Positions 1 to 6,715 are shown, counted from the first letter of the stretch. The stretch: DNA of 9,850 bases from Paenibacillaceae bacterium UBA6304 (GCA_002439285.1 DJTQ01000077.1:1-9850), one strand, 5' to 3'. A program made the numbers and translations. Notes: a model not told the origin generated them from the letters alone.

Positions 1-2
1 TT

Positions 3-329
3 AAAGCGACGGAGAACTTCAAGCTGGGCGTAGTCGCTGCCACCGGCGGGATCGCACTGGTCTATCTGATTAGCATCATCCTACGGATGTTTGGGTTGCA
101 AATGCCGTTTCTTCATGACGCTACCCCTCTTGGCATCGGGATTTCGGTAGTAATCGTTATTGTGGCCGCGCTGAACCTGGTTCTTGATTTTGACTTTATC
201 GAGAGCGGAGCCGCGCAAGGAGCTCCTAAGTACATGGAATGGTACGGAGCCTTCGGTTTAATGGTCACACTGGTTTGGCTGTATCTCGAAATGTTACGTC
301 TGCTCGCCAAAATCGCGAGCCGCGATTAA
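3..329 (+). CDS. Bax inhibitor-1/YccA family membrane protein, 3' part
   Basis: The reading frame is open from the left edge (first full codon at 3) to TAA at 327-329, giving the last 108 residues of a protein whose start lies outside the window. Three hydrophobic segments are visible: near residues 8-31 of the fragment, near 39-62 (ending in LDFDFI), and near 76-100. The stretch containing LDFDFIESG, then GAPKYMEWYGAFGLMVTLVW and YLEMLRLLAK, is the conserved C-terminal signature of the bacterial Bax inhibitor-1/YccA (BaxI_1, TMBIM superfamily) proteins. These are polytopic inner-membrane proteins; some relatives are proton-sensitive calcium leak channels, but the role of this subgroup is not established. 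The gene ends 33 nt before a strong hairpin terminator and converges on the heme monooxygenase gene. Family assignment is confident; function is not. Confidence 0.85.
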   Translation, partial: KATENFKLGVVAATGGIALVYLISIILRMFGLQMPFLHDATPLGIGISVVIVIVAALNLVLDFDFIESGAAQGAPKYMEWYGAFGLMVTLVWLYLEMLRLLAKIASRD

Positions 330-361
330 TCGGGCTAGTTATCCGTACAATACCTCACAAG

Positions 362-399
362 AAAAGGCTGACGGGAGTTTTACTCCTGCCAGCCTTTTT
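362..399. terminator. Bidirectional intrinsic terminator
   Basis: A 9-bp outer stem (362-370 with 390-398) continues through one A/C mismatch into an inner stem, 372-378 with 382-388, that includes one G-U pair and closes a 3-nt TTT loop. The left arm begins with AAAA and the right arm ends in TTTTT, so the hairpin works as a rho-independent terminator on either strand. It sits between the Bax inhibitor-like gene (+) and the heme monooxygenase gene (-), which converge here. Confidence 0.85.
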
Positions 400-408
400 G
401 CATAGATC

Positions 409-750
409 TTAACCGATTTCTTTGACTCCGGCGACCTCATACGTAAACAGTTCACTGCCCAGAATCGGAGATTCCTTCTTCGCTTCCCCGTCCGAGTGAC
501 CTGATCCAGACGCGGGGCGCTGGTGGGCGGCTTTAAAAGCATCACTGTCTTTCCACGCGGTGAAGTCCTCGATGGACTCCCAGTAAGTGTTGACGTTCAG
601 TTCATCGTAATCCGCGAGATTCTGCGTGAGCAACACCTCCACTTTAACGATGCCTTTGGAAGTATCGAGTGGACCCGGAGCGGTAAACCGGGGGGCCATC
701 GCTGCGGCCATACCCTTCTTAACTTTGATGCGGTTCGTTACTACGATCAT
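409..750 (-). CDS. IsdG-type heme-degrading monooxygenase (ABM fold)
   Basis: The product is 113 residues, the usual size for a single-domain IsdG/HmoA protein. These enzymes bind heme in the cytoplasm and cleave the porphyrin ring to release iron. The sequence begins MIVVTNRIKVKKG and contains TYWESIEDFTAWKDSDAFKAA followed by H. Asn6, Trp66 and His76 line up with the Asn7-Trp67-His77 catalytic triad of staphylococcal IsdG with identical Trp-to-His spacing, so the triad is intact. A Gly/Ser/His-containing loop (about residues 77-94) is a little longer than in IsdG. The start at 750 was chosen because AAAGGAG lies 9 nt upstream (complement of 760-766). The frame stays open to 966, but those extra 72 residues have no family match and lack a good RBS. 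No Fur box is evident upstream. Automated annotation may call it only 'antibiotic biosynthesis monooxygenase'; the triad favours heme degradation. Confidence 0.85.
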   Translation of the reverse strand: MIVVTNRIKVKKGMAAAMAPRFTAPGPLDTSKGIVKVEVLLTQNLADYDELNVNTYWESIEDFTAWKDSDAFKAAHQRPASGSGHSDGEAKKESPILGSELFTYEVAGVKEIG

Positions 751-826
751 CGTGAACAGCTCCTTTCGAGTGGATAGGAATGTGCTATAGATCAAGCTTA
801 TACAGCTCCTACCGAGATTTATGACT

Positions 827-832
827 AGTATA
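827..832 (-). promoter_or_regulatory. Possible -10 box for the heme monooxygenase gene
   Basis: On the - strand this reads TATACT, 77 nt upstream of the ATG at 750. The hexamer 17 nt further upstream (complement of 850-855, TTTTAT) is a poor -35, so the call rests on the -10 box alone. Confidence 0.25.
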
Positions 833-874
833 GTGCTTTTGACGACGGAATAAAAGTTTACCGACATCCCAACC

Positions 875-902
875 TTTAAGCAATAATCTGGCATCCTATA
901 CT
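875..902 (+). promoter_or_regulatory. Possible rlmN promoter
   Basis: TTTAAG at 875-880 and TATACT at 897-902 are separated by 16 nt. The -10 matches the sigma-A consensus well, but the -35 matches at only about three positions. A transcript starting near 909 would have an 85-nt leader before the rlmN ATG. No other pair in the 751-993 gap looked better. Confidence 0.3.
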
Positions 903-993
903 TGCTTGTGTTCATAATAAAAATTTGGGACAATAGAACAGATTGCGTGAGAGAGCAGTAATTCATAGTTTTTCAAAAGAAAGAGGCAGGCAC

Positions 994-2067
994 ATGAATA
1001 AACCATCCATTTATGGATTTACCTTAGATCAGCTTGGAGCTTGGCTGGAAGAACACGGCCATAAGAAATCCCGGGCCTTGCAGGTGTGGGACGGATTGTA
1101 CCGCCAGCGGGTGACCGAGTTTGAGGCCATGAGCACAGTGAAGCCGGAGGTTGCGGCTTTGCTGAAGGAGCATTTTGCAATACAAACGCTGGCGGTGCAT
1201 ACGAAGCAGGAATCCGCCGACGGTACCGTCAAGTTTTTGTTTAAGCTGGAAGACGGCAATCTGATTGAGACGGTATTAATGCGGCATAAATTCGGGCTTT
1301 CCGTATGCGTTACGACGCAAGTAGGCTGCAACATCGGCTGTAGCTTCTGCGCGAGCGGGCTGCTGAAGAAGAGCCGGGACTTGACGTCCGGCGAAATCAC
1401 CGAACAGATTATGAAGGTTCAATTGTTCCTGGATGAAGCTGGGCAAGAGCAATTAGTGAGTCATATCGTCGTAATGGGCATCGGCGAGCCGTTCGATAAT
1501 TTCACGCATCTCGTGAACTTCTTGCTGACGGTAATGGACGCCAAGGGTCTGGCGATCGGACCTAGACATATTACCGTATCGACGAGTGGTCTGGCCGATA
1601 AGATCCGGGAGTTCGCGGATCTCAATCTGCGCGTCAATCTGGCTGTATCGCTACACGCGCCGAACAATGAGCTGCGTACGCGGATCATGATGATCAACCG
1701 CGGCATTCCGATCGAGAAGCTGATGGGGGCCATCGACTACTATCTGGACAAGACGAACCAGCGGATTACGCTGGAGTATATTTTGCTGCGGGAGGTCAAT
1801 GACCAACGCGAACATGCGCTGGAACTGGCCGAGTTAATCGGCGAGCGCAGACCGTATGTGAACGTAAACTTGATCCCGTACAATCCCGTCGACGAGCACA
1901 GCCAATACCAACGCAGCGACCAGGATGCAATCCTGGGCTTTTACGACGAGCTCAAGAAGCAGAACGTCAGCGTCAGCGTCCGGCTGGAGCACGGAACGGA
2001 CATCGATGCCGCCTGCGGCCAGCTCAGAAGCAAACAAATCAAACGGATGGAAAAGTCGCCATCTTAA
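994..2067 (+). CDS. rlmN: Dual-specificity RNA methyltransferase RlmN
   Basis: A 357-residue radical SAM enzyme that methylates C2 of A2503 in 23S rRNA and of A37 in some tRNAs, in the cytoplasm. The start at ATG 994 was chosen over the in-frame GTG at 943 because AAGAGG sits 7 nt upstream and the protein then begins [11 protein letters not shown], as in known RlmN. Visible residues: the [4Fe-4S] cluster motif CxxxCxxC at Cys112, Cys116 and Cys119 (GCNIGCSFC); the second mechanistic cysteine at 105 ([10 protein letters not shown]); the methyl-carrying cysteine at 341 (DIDAACGQL); a likely general base, Glu92, in IETVLM; and the SAM-binding MGIGEPFDN at 161-169. The sequence after the cluster ([17 protein letters not shown]) and [14 protein letters not shown] resemble, from memory, the RlmN of lactobacilli and streptococci more than Bacillus subtilis RlmN (CASTLGGLKRNLEAGEI). 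It is monocistronic, with its own terminator. Cfr is unlikely, since overall identity is to RlmN. Confidence 0.95.
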   Translation: MNKPSIYGFTLDQLGAWLEEHGHKKSRALQVWDGLYRQRVTEFEAMSTVKPEVAALLKEHFAIQTLAVHTKQESADGTVKFLFKLEDGNLIETVLMRHKFGLSVCVTTQVGCNIGCSFCASGLLKKSRDLTSGEITEQIMKVQLFLDEAGQEQLVSHIVVMGIGEPFDNFTHLVNFLLTVMDAKGLAIGPRHITVSTSGLADKIREFADLNLRVNLAVSLHAPNNELRTRIMMINRGIPIEKLMGAIDYYLDKTNQRITLEYILLREVNDQREHALELAELIGERRPYVNVNLIPYNPVDEHSQYQRSDQDAILGFYDELKKQNVSVSVRLEHGTDIDAACGQLRSKQIKRMEKSPS

Positions 2068-2135
2068 CCGTATGGCATCGAAAGTCGGCCATCGAAGGCT
2101 GGCATAATCGTGCTAGCGAAATCGCGTGGCATTGG

Positions 2136-2173
2136 ACTGCCTTGGAAAATTACATTTCCGGGGCAGTTTTTTT
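2136..2173 (+). terminator. Intrinsic terminator of rlmN
   Basis: A continuous 13-bp stem pairs 2136-2148 (ACTGCCTTGGAAA) with 2155-2167, including two G-U pairs, around the 6-nt loop ATTACA. It is followed directly by a T run to 2173. It lies 68 nt after the rlmN stop on the same strand. Confidence 0.85.
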
Positions 2174-2177
2174 GTGG

Positions 2178-2264
2178 GCTGGGCCATTTTGGGCCTTCTA
2201 TGGGCCTGCGGAGGCGTGCGGGGCCCAGCGGTGGATTATCTGTGGTACGGTGGCCCAGCGGTGG
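2178..2264. repeat. GC-rich repeat patch with a 13-bp direct repeat
   Basis: GGCCCAGCGGTGG occurs at 2222-2234 and again at 2252-2264, exactly 30 bp apart. Upstream, GGGCC recurs at 2181, 2191 and 2202. GCTGGGCC at 2178-2185 is the inverse complement of GGCCCAGC at 2222 and 2252, so alternative stems are possible. The G-rich composition contrasts with the AT-rich hairpins that follow. No coding potential is evident and function is unknown. Confidence 0.6.
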
Positions 2265-2267
2265 CCA

Positions 2268-2461
2268 AATTAACTGTAAAACCTACAGTTAATTCCTGGG
2301 TTTGAGGGCATGCGCGACAATTTAACTGGAAAACCTCCATCTAATTCCAGAGTTTCAGCGGGTATCGGGCTCTTTGCGCGGAATTAACTGTAGTTTTTCC
2401 AGCTAAATTTTGCAAATGAGCCGGAGTGTCTAAATTTACTGGAGGTTATCCAGTTAATTTA
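2268..2461. repeat. Four spaced AATTAACTG palindromic repeats
   Basis: There are four hairpin units, each with two half-sites of about 11 nt around a 5-nt loop. Unit 1 (2268-2294) is a perfect 11-bp stem with loop AAACC. Unit 2 (2320-2346) pairs 8 of 11 with the same loop AAACC. Unit 3 (2382-2408) pairs 8 of 11 with loop GTTTT. Unit 4 (2431-2461) has a 13-bp stem with one mismatch and loop GGTTA. Centres lie 52, 62 and 51 bp apart. The spacers after units 1 and 2 also resemble each other, both starting CC(T/A)G(G/A)GTTT and ending near GCGCG. Loops of units 3 and 4 look like the inverse of units 1 and 2, so orientation may switch. No T run follows any unit, so they do not look like terminators. 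They may be a REP/MITE-like dispersed element or protein-binding sites. Confidence 0.75.
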
Positions 2462-2480
2462 TATTGCGCTAGGCAGTTTA

Positions 2481-2651
2481 AGTAACTTAACCCCTGTAAA
2501 GAGTAACTTAGACGCACCAAACAGTAGCTGAGGGAGCAGATAGAAACAGTACAGAAGTAGCAAAGGTAACTTAACCCCTGTAAAGAGTAACTAAGACGCA
2601 CATGTCAGTACTTGAGCAAGCAAACAGTAGCTGAGGGAGCAGAGAGTAACG
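2481..2651. repeat. Degenerate AGTA-headed tandem array with a duplicated block
   Basis: Short units beginning AGTA (mostly AGTAACT or AGTAGCT) start at 2481, 2502, 2523, 2548, 2556, 2565 (GGTAAC variant), 2586, 2607, 2626 and 2645. Most steps are 19-21 nt, about two helical turns; the middle is irregular (25, 8, 9). On top of this lies a larger duplication. A 36-nt block at 2482-2517 recurs at 2566-2601 with one mismatch. A 23-nt block at 2518-2540 recurs exactly at 2621-2643. The second copy carries an extra 19 nt (2602-2620) that is itself one AGTA unit. The array ends 109 nt before the hexosaminidase ATG. No ORF uses it. Confidence 0.7.
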
Positions 2652-2718
2652 GTAGCCATAGATAGATTTACGCCCGAATAAGCGGAATTTTTCCCTACCC
2701 AGATTTAAGGGGGGAGAG

Positions 2719-2724
2719 TACAAT
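2719..2724 (+). promoter_or_regulatory. Possible -10 box for the GH20 gene
   Basis: TACAAT matches five of six sigma-A -10 positions and lies 36 nt upstream of the ATG. No acceptable -35 is found at 16-18 nt upstream (the region reads CCTACCCAG). If real, this promoter probably needs an activator. Confidence 0.35.
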
Positions 2725-2726
2725 CT

Positions 2727-2741
2727 TTGTAAACGCTTTAG
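2727..2741 (+). promoter_or_regulatory. Possible cre (CcpA) operator
   Basis: TTGTAAACGCTTTAG fits the cre consensus WTGNAANCGNWNNCW except at the last two positions. It overlaps the expected transcription start set by the -10 box at 2719. There CcpA would block transcription of the glycosidase when preferred sugars are present, a common arrangement for sugar-hydrolase genes in Bacillales. Confidence 0.4.
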
Positions 2742-2759
2742 ACAAAGGGAGGAAGACGA

Positions 2760-4676
2760 ATGAAGCTGCATTTTACCGGGATTGTGGCAGAGGCGGGGCT
2801 CATGCCGGGAATCGGAGAGTTGGCGAGGGAACTGTCGTTCATCGAAGACGCGGACGGGCAATCGGTGCAGGTGGAACTGTCAAACGGGGGATTGGAAGTA
2901 GGGCTGGAGGACGGAGCCGCGTACATACGTTATGAGCGAAAGCATCAGTTTTATCGCGGTCTAGGACTGCTCGTGCAGTATGGACGGAACGGTAGAGCTT
3001 TTCATATCAAGGAGGAGCAGCAGTTCGACACGATCGGGCCGATGTTTGATTTGTCCCGCAACGGCGTGTTGACAGTAGACAGCTTCAAATTCATGCTGCG
3101 AAAAATGGCTCTGATGGGGTTGAATTCGGTCATGCTTTATATGGAAGATACTTACGAGCTTGAGGGAGAACCATACTTCGGATACATGCGGGGCCGGTAT
3201 TCGCCGGCTGAGCTGAGGGAGATCGACGATTACGCGGATCAGTTCGGCATCGAGGCTTTCCCGAGCATTCAGACGCTGGCGCATCTGGAGGAATTCCTCA
3301 AATGGGAGCCGGTGGCGAAATATAAAGATACGAAAGGGGCGCTCCTGGTCGGCGATGAAGCGGTGGATCGGCTGATCGCGAACATGCTGGAGGCGGCCAG
3401 CGCGCCGTTTCGGAGTCGCAAGATTCACATCGGGATGGATGAGGCGGAGGAACTGGGCCGGGGCAAATATTTGGACCGGAACGGTTATCAAAGCCGGTTC
3501 GATATTATGACGGGTCATCTGGAAAAGGTGCTGGAATGCGTGCGTAGCCGCGGCCTCAAGCCGATGATGTGGAGCGATATGTTCCTCAAGCTCGCCTCGG
3601 CCGACGGAGCCGAGTATTATGATACCGAGACATCGATCCCGGAAGAGATGGCCCGCCGTATCCCGAAGGATGTCGACATGGTGTACTGGGATTATGCCCA
3701 TCAGGAGCAGGAGGATTATGAAAAATTGATCGCCAAGCATCGGCCGCTCGGCTGCAATCTTGTGTTCGCGGGCGCGGTGTGGGTGTTCAATACGTTCGGC
3801 GTCAATTACGGTCTTTCGCTGAACGCGACCGATGCCGCCCTCCAGGTCTGCAAACGGGAAGGCATCAAGGAAGTATACGCTACGATGTGGGGCGATGACG
3901 GCATGGAGAGCAGCCCGTTCGGGGCGCTACTCGGCCTGCAGTTTTATGCGGAGTATGCCTATACGGCGGGCCAACCGGCTTGGGAGCAAGTGGCGGAGCG
4001 CGTAAAGTTCTGTACCGGGATCGAGGCGGATACGTTCCTGAAGCTGAAGGACCTGGACGAGACGCCGGGGGCGGAACCGGACAACCGGAAGCAGAGTAAT
4101 CCTTCGAAATTCCTGCTGTACCAAGACGTGCTGCTGGGTCTCTTCGACAAACAGATCGAAGGGCTGGAGATGTCCGCCCATTATGCGAAGCTGGAACAGG
4201 ACATCCGAAGCAGCCGTACTAAGGACGCGGAACTGGATTACATCTTTGAGGTGCCGGAGAAGCTGTGCGCGGTATTGAAGCGGAAAAGCGAGATCGGTAT
4301 CGAATTGAAGCGGGCTTACGATGCAGGGGATTGCGCGGAACTAAAATCGATCGCGGAGGACGTGCTGCCGGCCATCGCCGAAGCCGTGAAGGAGCTTAGG
4401 GCTGCACACCGGAGTCAGTGGCTGCGCATGTTCAAGCCGTTCGGCTGGGAGGTACTCGACATCCGCTACGGCGGTATCGTGAACCGCTTGGATACGGCTA
4501 CCGCCAGGCTGCTTGATTACGTGGATGGCCGTATTAACGTGATCGAGGAATTGGAGCAGGAGCGGCTGGTGTACAGCTCGGTCAACCGCTTCAATCACAA
4601 AGGAGCGGGCTGGTGCAGCTACTATTACCGCATGGCTTCGCCGAACGTATTTTTTCACGTTTTGAATCCATTCTGA
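2760..4676 (+). CDS. GH20 beta-N-acetylhexosaminidase, cytoplasmic type
   Basis: A 638-residue glycoside hydrolase family 20 enzyme, expected to remove terminal beta-linked GlcNAc or GalNAc by substrate-assisted catalysis. The start at 2760 has AAAGGGAGG 7 nt upstream. There is no signal peptide (MKLHFTGIVAEAGLMPG), so it should act inside the cell on imported oligosaccharides. Residues 1-85 form the usual alpha/beta domain before the TIM barrel. The barrel runs from about FDLSRNG (96-102) to about 400. HIGMDEAEELGRG carries the catalytic pair Asp227-Glu228 (acetamido-polarising Asp, acid/base Glu). Arg100, Trp341 (GAVWVFN) and the WGDDGMESS loop (377-385) are probable subsite residues. A mostly helical C-terminal region follows, about 450-638. 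Length and layout resemble Streptococcus pneumoniae GH20C and Paenibacillus hexosaminidases acting on glycoconjugates; substrate preference cannot be read from sequence. It is monocistronic, with a terminator 10 nt after the stop. Confidence 0.93.
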   Translation: MKLHFTGIVAEAGLMPGIGELARELSFIEDADGQSVQVELSNGGLEVGLEDGAAYIRYERKHQFYRGLGLLVQYGRNGRAFHIKEEQQFDTIGPMFDLSRNGVLTVDSFKFMLRKMALMGLNSVMLYMEDTYELEGEPYFGYMRGRYSPAELREIDDYADQFGIEAFPSIQTLAHLEEFLKWEPVAKYKDTKGALLVGDEAVDRLIANMLEAASAPFRSRKIHIGMDEAEELGRGKYLDRNGYQSRFDIMTGHLEKVLECVRSRGLKPMMWSDMFLKLASADGAEYYDTETSIPEEMARRIPKDVDMVYWDYAHQEQEDYEKLIAKHRPLGCNLVFAGAVWVFNTFGVNYGLSLNATDAALQVCKREGIKEVYATMWGDDGMESSPFGALLGLQFYAEYAYTAGQPAWEQVAERVKFCTGIEADTFLKLKDLDETPGAEPDNRKQSNPSKFLLYQDVLLGLFDKQIEGLEMSAHYAKLEQDIRSSRTKDAELDYIFEVPEKLCAVLKRKSEIGIELKRAYDAGDCAELKSIAEDVLPAIAEAVKELRAAHRSQWLRMFKPFGWEVLDIRYGGIVNRLDTATARLLDYVDGRINVIEELEQERLVYSSVNRFNHKGAGWCSYYYRMASPNVFFHVLNPF

Positions 4677-4685
4677 GGAGAAACA

Positions 4686-4721
4686 AAAGACCGGGCCGTT
4701 CAGGGAACGGACCCGGCCTTT
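4686..4721. terminator. Bidirectional intrinsic terminator
   Basis: AAAG-A-CCGGG-CCGTTC (4686-4701) pairs with GAACGG-A-CCCGG-C-CTTT (4705-4721), with one bulged A and one A/C mismatch around a 3-nt loop. On the + strand the tail is only CCTTT, but the stem is very GC-rich. On the - strand the tail is TCTTTTGTTTC, a better U tract. It separates the GH20 gene (+) from the convergent DUF5684 gene (-). Confidence 0.85.
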
Positions 4722-4778
4722 GCGCTGCAAAGATGTTATGCCAGCAAATATGTATGCCCTGTGTAAACCCCGGGACTC

Positions 4779-5156
4779 TTAGGCTGCGAAAGTGTTCGGC
4801 GGAAATGGATCGTTAAGCCGGTATGTAGTGTCGCTGGAATAGCCCCACACGAGCCATTGAATCGCGTAAACCGGAGACAGGAAAATATAGAACAAAACGT
4901 GAGCGCCATTTTTCCCGAAAGCATTCAGCAATTTAACCTGCCAGATGATCTGGAATACGAAATTGGCGATGGGAACGAGCAACATCAACACCCACCAGCC
5001 GCTTTGCTTGATCAGCCGCAGTTGCAAAATGATGTTCAGCACCGGAACGAAGGCAAACCAGGCGATATCGTCCAAGCCGGCTTTCTTAGCCAGTGAGAAG
5101 TAGGCGCCGGCAAACAGAACATAGAGTGCCAAGACGAGTAAAATACCAAACCACAT
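4779..5156 (-). CDS. Small multi-spanning membrane protein, DUF5684-like
   Basis: A 125-residue, strongly hydrophobic protein with about four membrane segments: residues 3-20, 32-46, 53-72 and 86-105. The pattern AWFAFVPVLNIILQLRL, then KQSGWWVLMLLVPIANFVF and LLNAFGKNG, matches DUF5684-type proteins, in which a Gly-Trp-Trp and a Pro-(hydrophobic)-Asn motif recur between helices. Function is unknown. The short polar tail (about 106-125) is rich in Pro, Asp and Asn. The start at 5156 is supported by an excellent AAAGGAGG ribosome binding site. The gene lies 118 bp downstream of the MFS transporter on the same strand. No clear hairpin separates them, so they may be co-transcribed; the AT-rich gap could equally hold a promoter I cannot define. 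Confidence 0.75.
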   Translation of the reverse strand: MWFGILLVLALYVLFAGAYFSLAKKAGLDDIAWFAFVPVLNIILQLRLIKQSGWWVLMLLVPIANFVFQIIWQVKLLNAFGKNGAHVLFYIFLSPVYAIQWLVWGYSSDTTYRLNDPFPPNTFAA

Positions 5157-5274
5157 AGAAAAAACCTCCTTTCAAAAAGTATGATTTGAAAATAGTCAAA
5201 TACCTCTCCTAATTCGACAGGATATTTTTAAACTCCTTTTATTTTTATGCCTGTTTATAAATATTAATTTTTAC

Positions 5275-6534
5275 TTAAAGCAGTTCTTTGCGTCTCTTTA
5301 AATAGAAATACAGGATGAGGCTACCTAAGGAGCAGATCACCGCGCACAGACCGATGAAGGCATACCCGGCCTGCAGGCCGCGCAGTAAACCGACTTCTGG
5401 TCCTTGGCCGGTTATGAAGAGCTGTTTGATCCCGTCGGTAATCGCGCCGATCAGATAGTTGCCGATGACGCTGCCCACTCCCATCAACGTGACAATAAAG
5501 CTGATCACGGTATCGCTATTTCCCCGGTAACGGTCAGCGATCAGCGCCATGATGGTCGGATATAAGGGGGCGATCCCGATACCGGCAATAGCGAACAGAG
5601 CCGCACCCGGCTCGCCCGCCAGGATGGCGGCAAAGGTACAGATTCCGGTAAATCCGGCAAATAGAATGAGGGAGAGCGTATATCCGATTTTATCGGTAAT
5701 CGGGCCTGCGATGAGGCGAGCAAAAGTAAAGCACAGAAAGAACATGGACAGCATTCCGGACGCCGCGCCGGTGTCCCAGTGATACGCTTTTTCCAAAAAG
5801 TTAACCAGCCAGCCGCCTACTGCCAGTTCGGAGACAACGCCGAATGAAAGAACCACCACCAGCAACCAGATTACAGGGTCCCGCATTAGCGATTTGATTG
5901 GAATCCGGTCTTCTTCCGCCATGTCTTTAACCGGGAAACGGCCGAGTAGGGCAGGGATCATAGGAATAAGGGAGAGCAGCAGAACAATCAGGTACATGCC
6001 TCTCCAATCCAGCGTATGGCCGCCGATCGACAGCGTCATCAGACCGGTGGCAAGCATAGGTGCGACAATGGAGCTGAGTCCGTAGAAGAAATGGGCGAGG
6101 TTCATCATCGTCCCCATATTTTTCACGAAAATTTGTGCAGCCAGGATCGCGAGGGCGATCTCCAGCATCCCGTTGCCGATGTACATAAGAAAATAAGAGC
6201 CGGACAAAGCCGGGTAGGTGCTGGAAAAGAACATCAGTACGCCCGTGAAGGCCATCAGGCCGAACGACGCGACGCTGACCCATTTGACACCCCATTTGCG
6301 TGCGAGAAAAGCTGTAAAGGAGCAGGCCAGCAGGTAGCCGAGTGAATTCAGGGACAATAGGGTCCCGACTTGCATTTCATCCAAATGGAAATCGGTCTGG
6401 ATGCGCGGAATTGCAGGGCCCTTTACATTTTCGGAAAATCCGAAGATAAAAAAGCCGATAAAAACGGTAAGCATCGGAAATAGAACCTTTATACTGCGTT
6501 TGGTTTTAGCCTGATCAGGTTGTAGATTTGCCAT
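5275..6534 (-). CDS. MFS transporter, FucP-like sugar-type
   Basis: A 419-residue major facilitator superfamily protein with about 12 membrane segments, the first at about 17-34. The start at 6534 (MANLQPDQAK) was chosen because GGAGG lies 4 nt upstream and the protein then has a typical short cytoplasmic lead before helix 1. The frame continues upstream to 6600 (GTG), adding 22 basic residues that do not look like MFS sequence. The loop between helices 2 and 3 carries a motif-A variant (AFLARKWGVK, 75-84), repeated in the second half as GPITDKIGY (277-285). FGFSENVKGPAIP in helix 1 and MNLAHFFYGLSSIVAP (144-159) resemble the fucose permease and related sugar/H+ symporter branch. Substrate is not determinable from sequence. 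It is divergent from the methyltransferase gene. A link with the nearby hexosaminidase is possible but unsupported beyond proximity. Confidence 0.85.
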   Translation of the reverse strand: MANLQPDQAKTKRSIKVLFPMLTVFIGFFIFGFSENVKGPAIPRIQTDFHLDEMQVGTLLSLNSLGYLLACSFTAFLARKWGVKWVSVASFGLMAFTGVLMFFSSTYPALSGSYFLMYIGNGMLEIALAILAAQIFVKNMGTMMNLAHFFYGLSSIVAPMLATGLMTLSIGGHTLDWRGMYLIVLLLSLIPMIPALLGRFPVKDMAEEDRIPIKSLMRDPVIWLLVVVLSFGVVSELAVGGWLVNFLEKAYHWDTGAASGMLSMFFLCFTFARLIAGPITDKIGYTLSLILFAGFTGICTFAAILAGEPGAALFAIAGIGIAPLYPTIMALIADRYRGNSDTVISFIVTLMGVGSVIGNYLIGAITDGIKQLFITGQGPEVGLLRGLQAGYAFIGLCAVICSLGSLILYFYLKRRKELL

Positions 6535-6685
6535 GTGTCCTCCGTAAAGCGGGTAAATTTTTGGTCGGTATCGGGGCTTTCGCCGCATCCTGCCGAACAC
6601 AAGGGAAATCGTAACACAATTATCGGGGAGGAAGCCATATAACTTTTGCAGATATTATCAAAAAAACGCCTCCCGCCGACCACCA

Positions 6686-6715
6686 TTGTCATCCTTTTCA
6701 AAATCCGGTTACAAT
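6686..6715 (+). promoter_or_regulatory. Sigma-A-type promoter of the methyltransferase gene
   Basis: TTGTCA at 6686-6691 and TACAAT at 6710-6715 are separated by 18 nt; each differs from consensus at one position. Transcription would start near 6722, giving a leader of about 60 nt before the ATG at 6781. It is the best promoter in the window. Confidence 0.55.

Noticed and set aside
751..966. Upstream extension of the heme monooxygenase frame (to 185 aa)
   Set aside because: The extra residues lack family similarity, and a strong RBS sits exactly in front of the ATG at 750.
943..993. Longer rlmN starting at GTG 943
   Set aside because: The RBS at 981-986 and the family-typical N-terminus point to ATG 994; the extra 17 residues look like leader.
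2110..2292. 60-aa ORF after rlmN
   Set aside because: It runs through the rlmN terminator and the GC-rich repeats, has no RBS, and its sequence is low complexity.
2268..2643. CRISPR array
   Set aside because: Repeats are degenerate, self-complementary or only 7-9 nt conserved, spacers are related to each other, and no cas gene is present.
2961..3740. Long ORF on the - strand (259 aa) inside the GH20 gene
   Set aside because: It is the antisense shadow of a clear enzyme gene, with His/Arg/Leu-rich unlikely protein sequence and no RBS.
6535..6600. Longer MFS transporter starting at GTG 6600
   Set aside because: The extra 22 residues are basic and unlike MFS N-termini, and GGAGG precedes the ATG at 6534.
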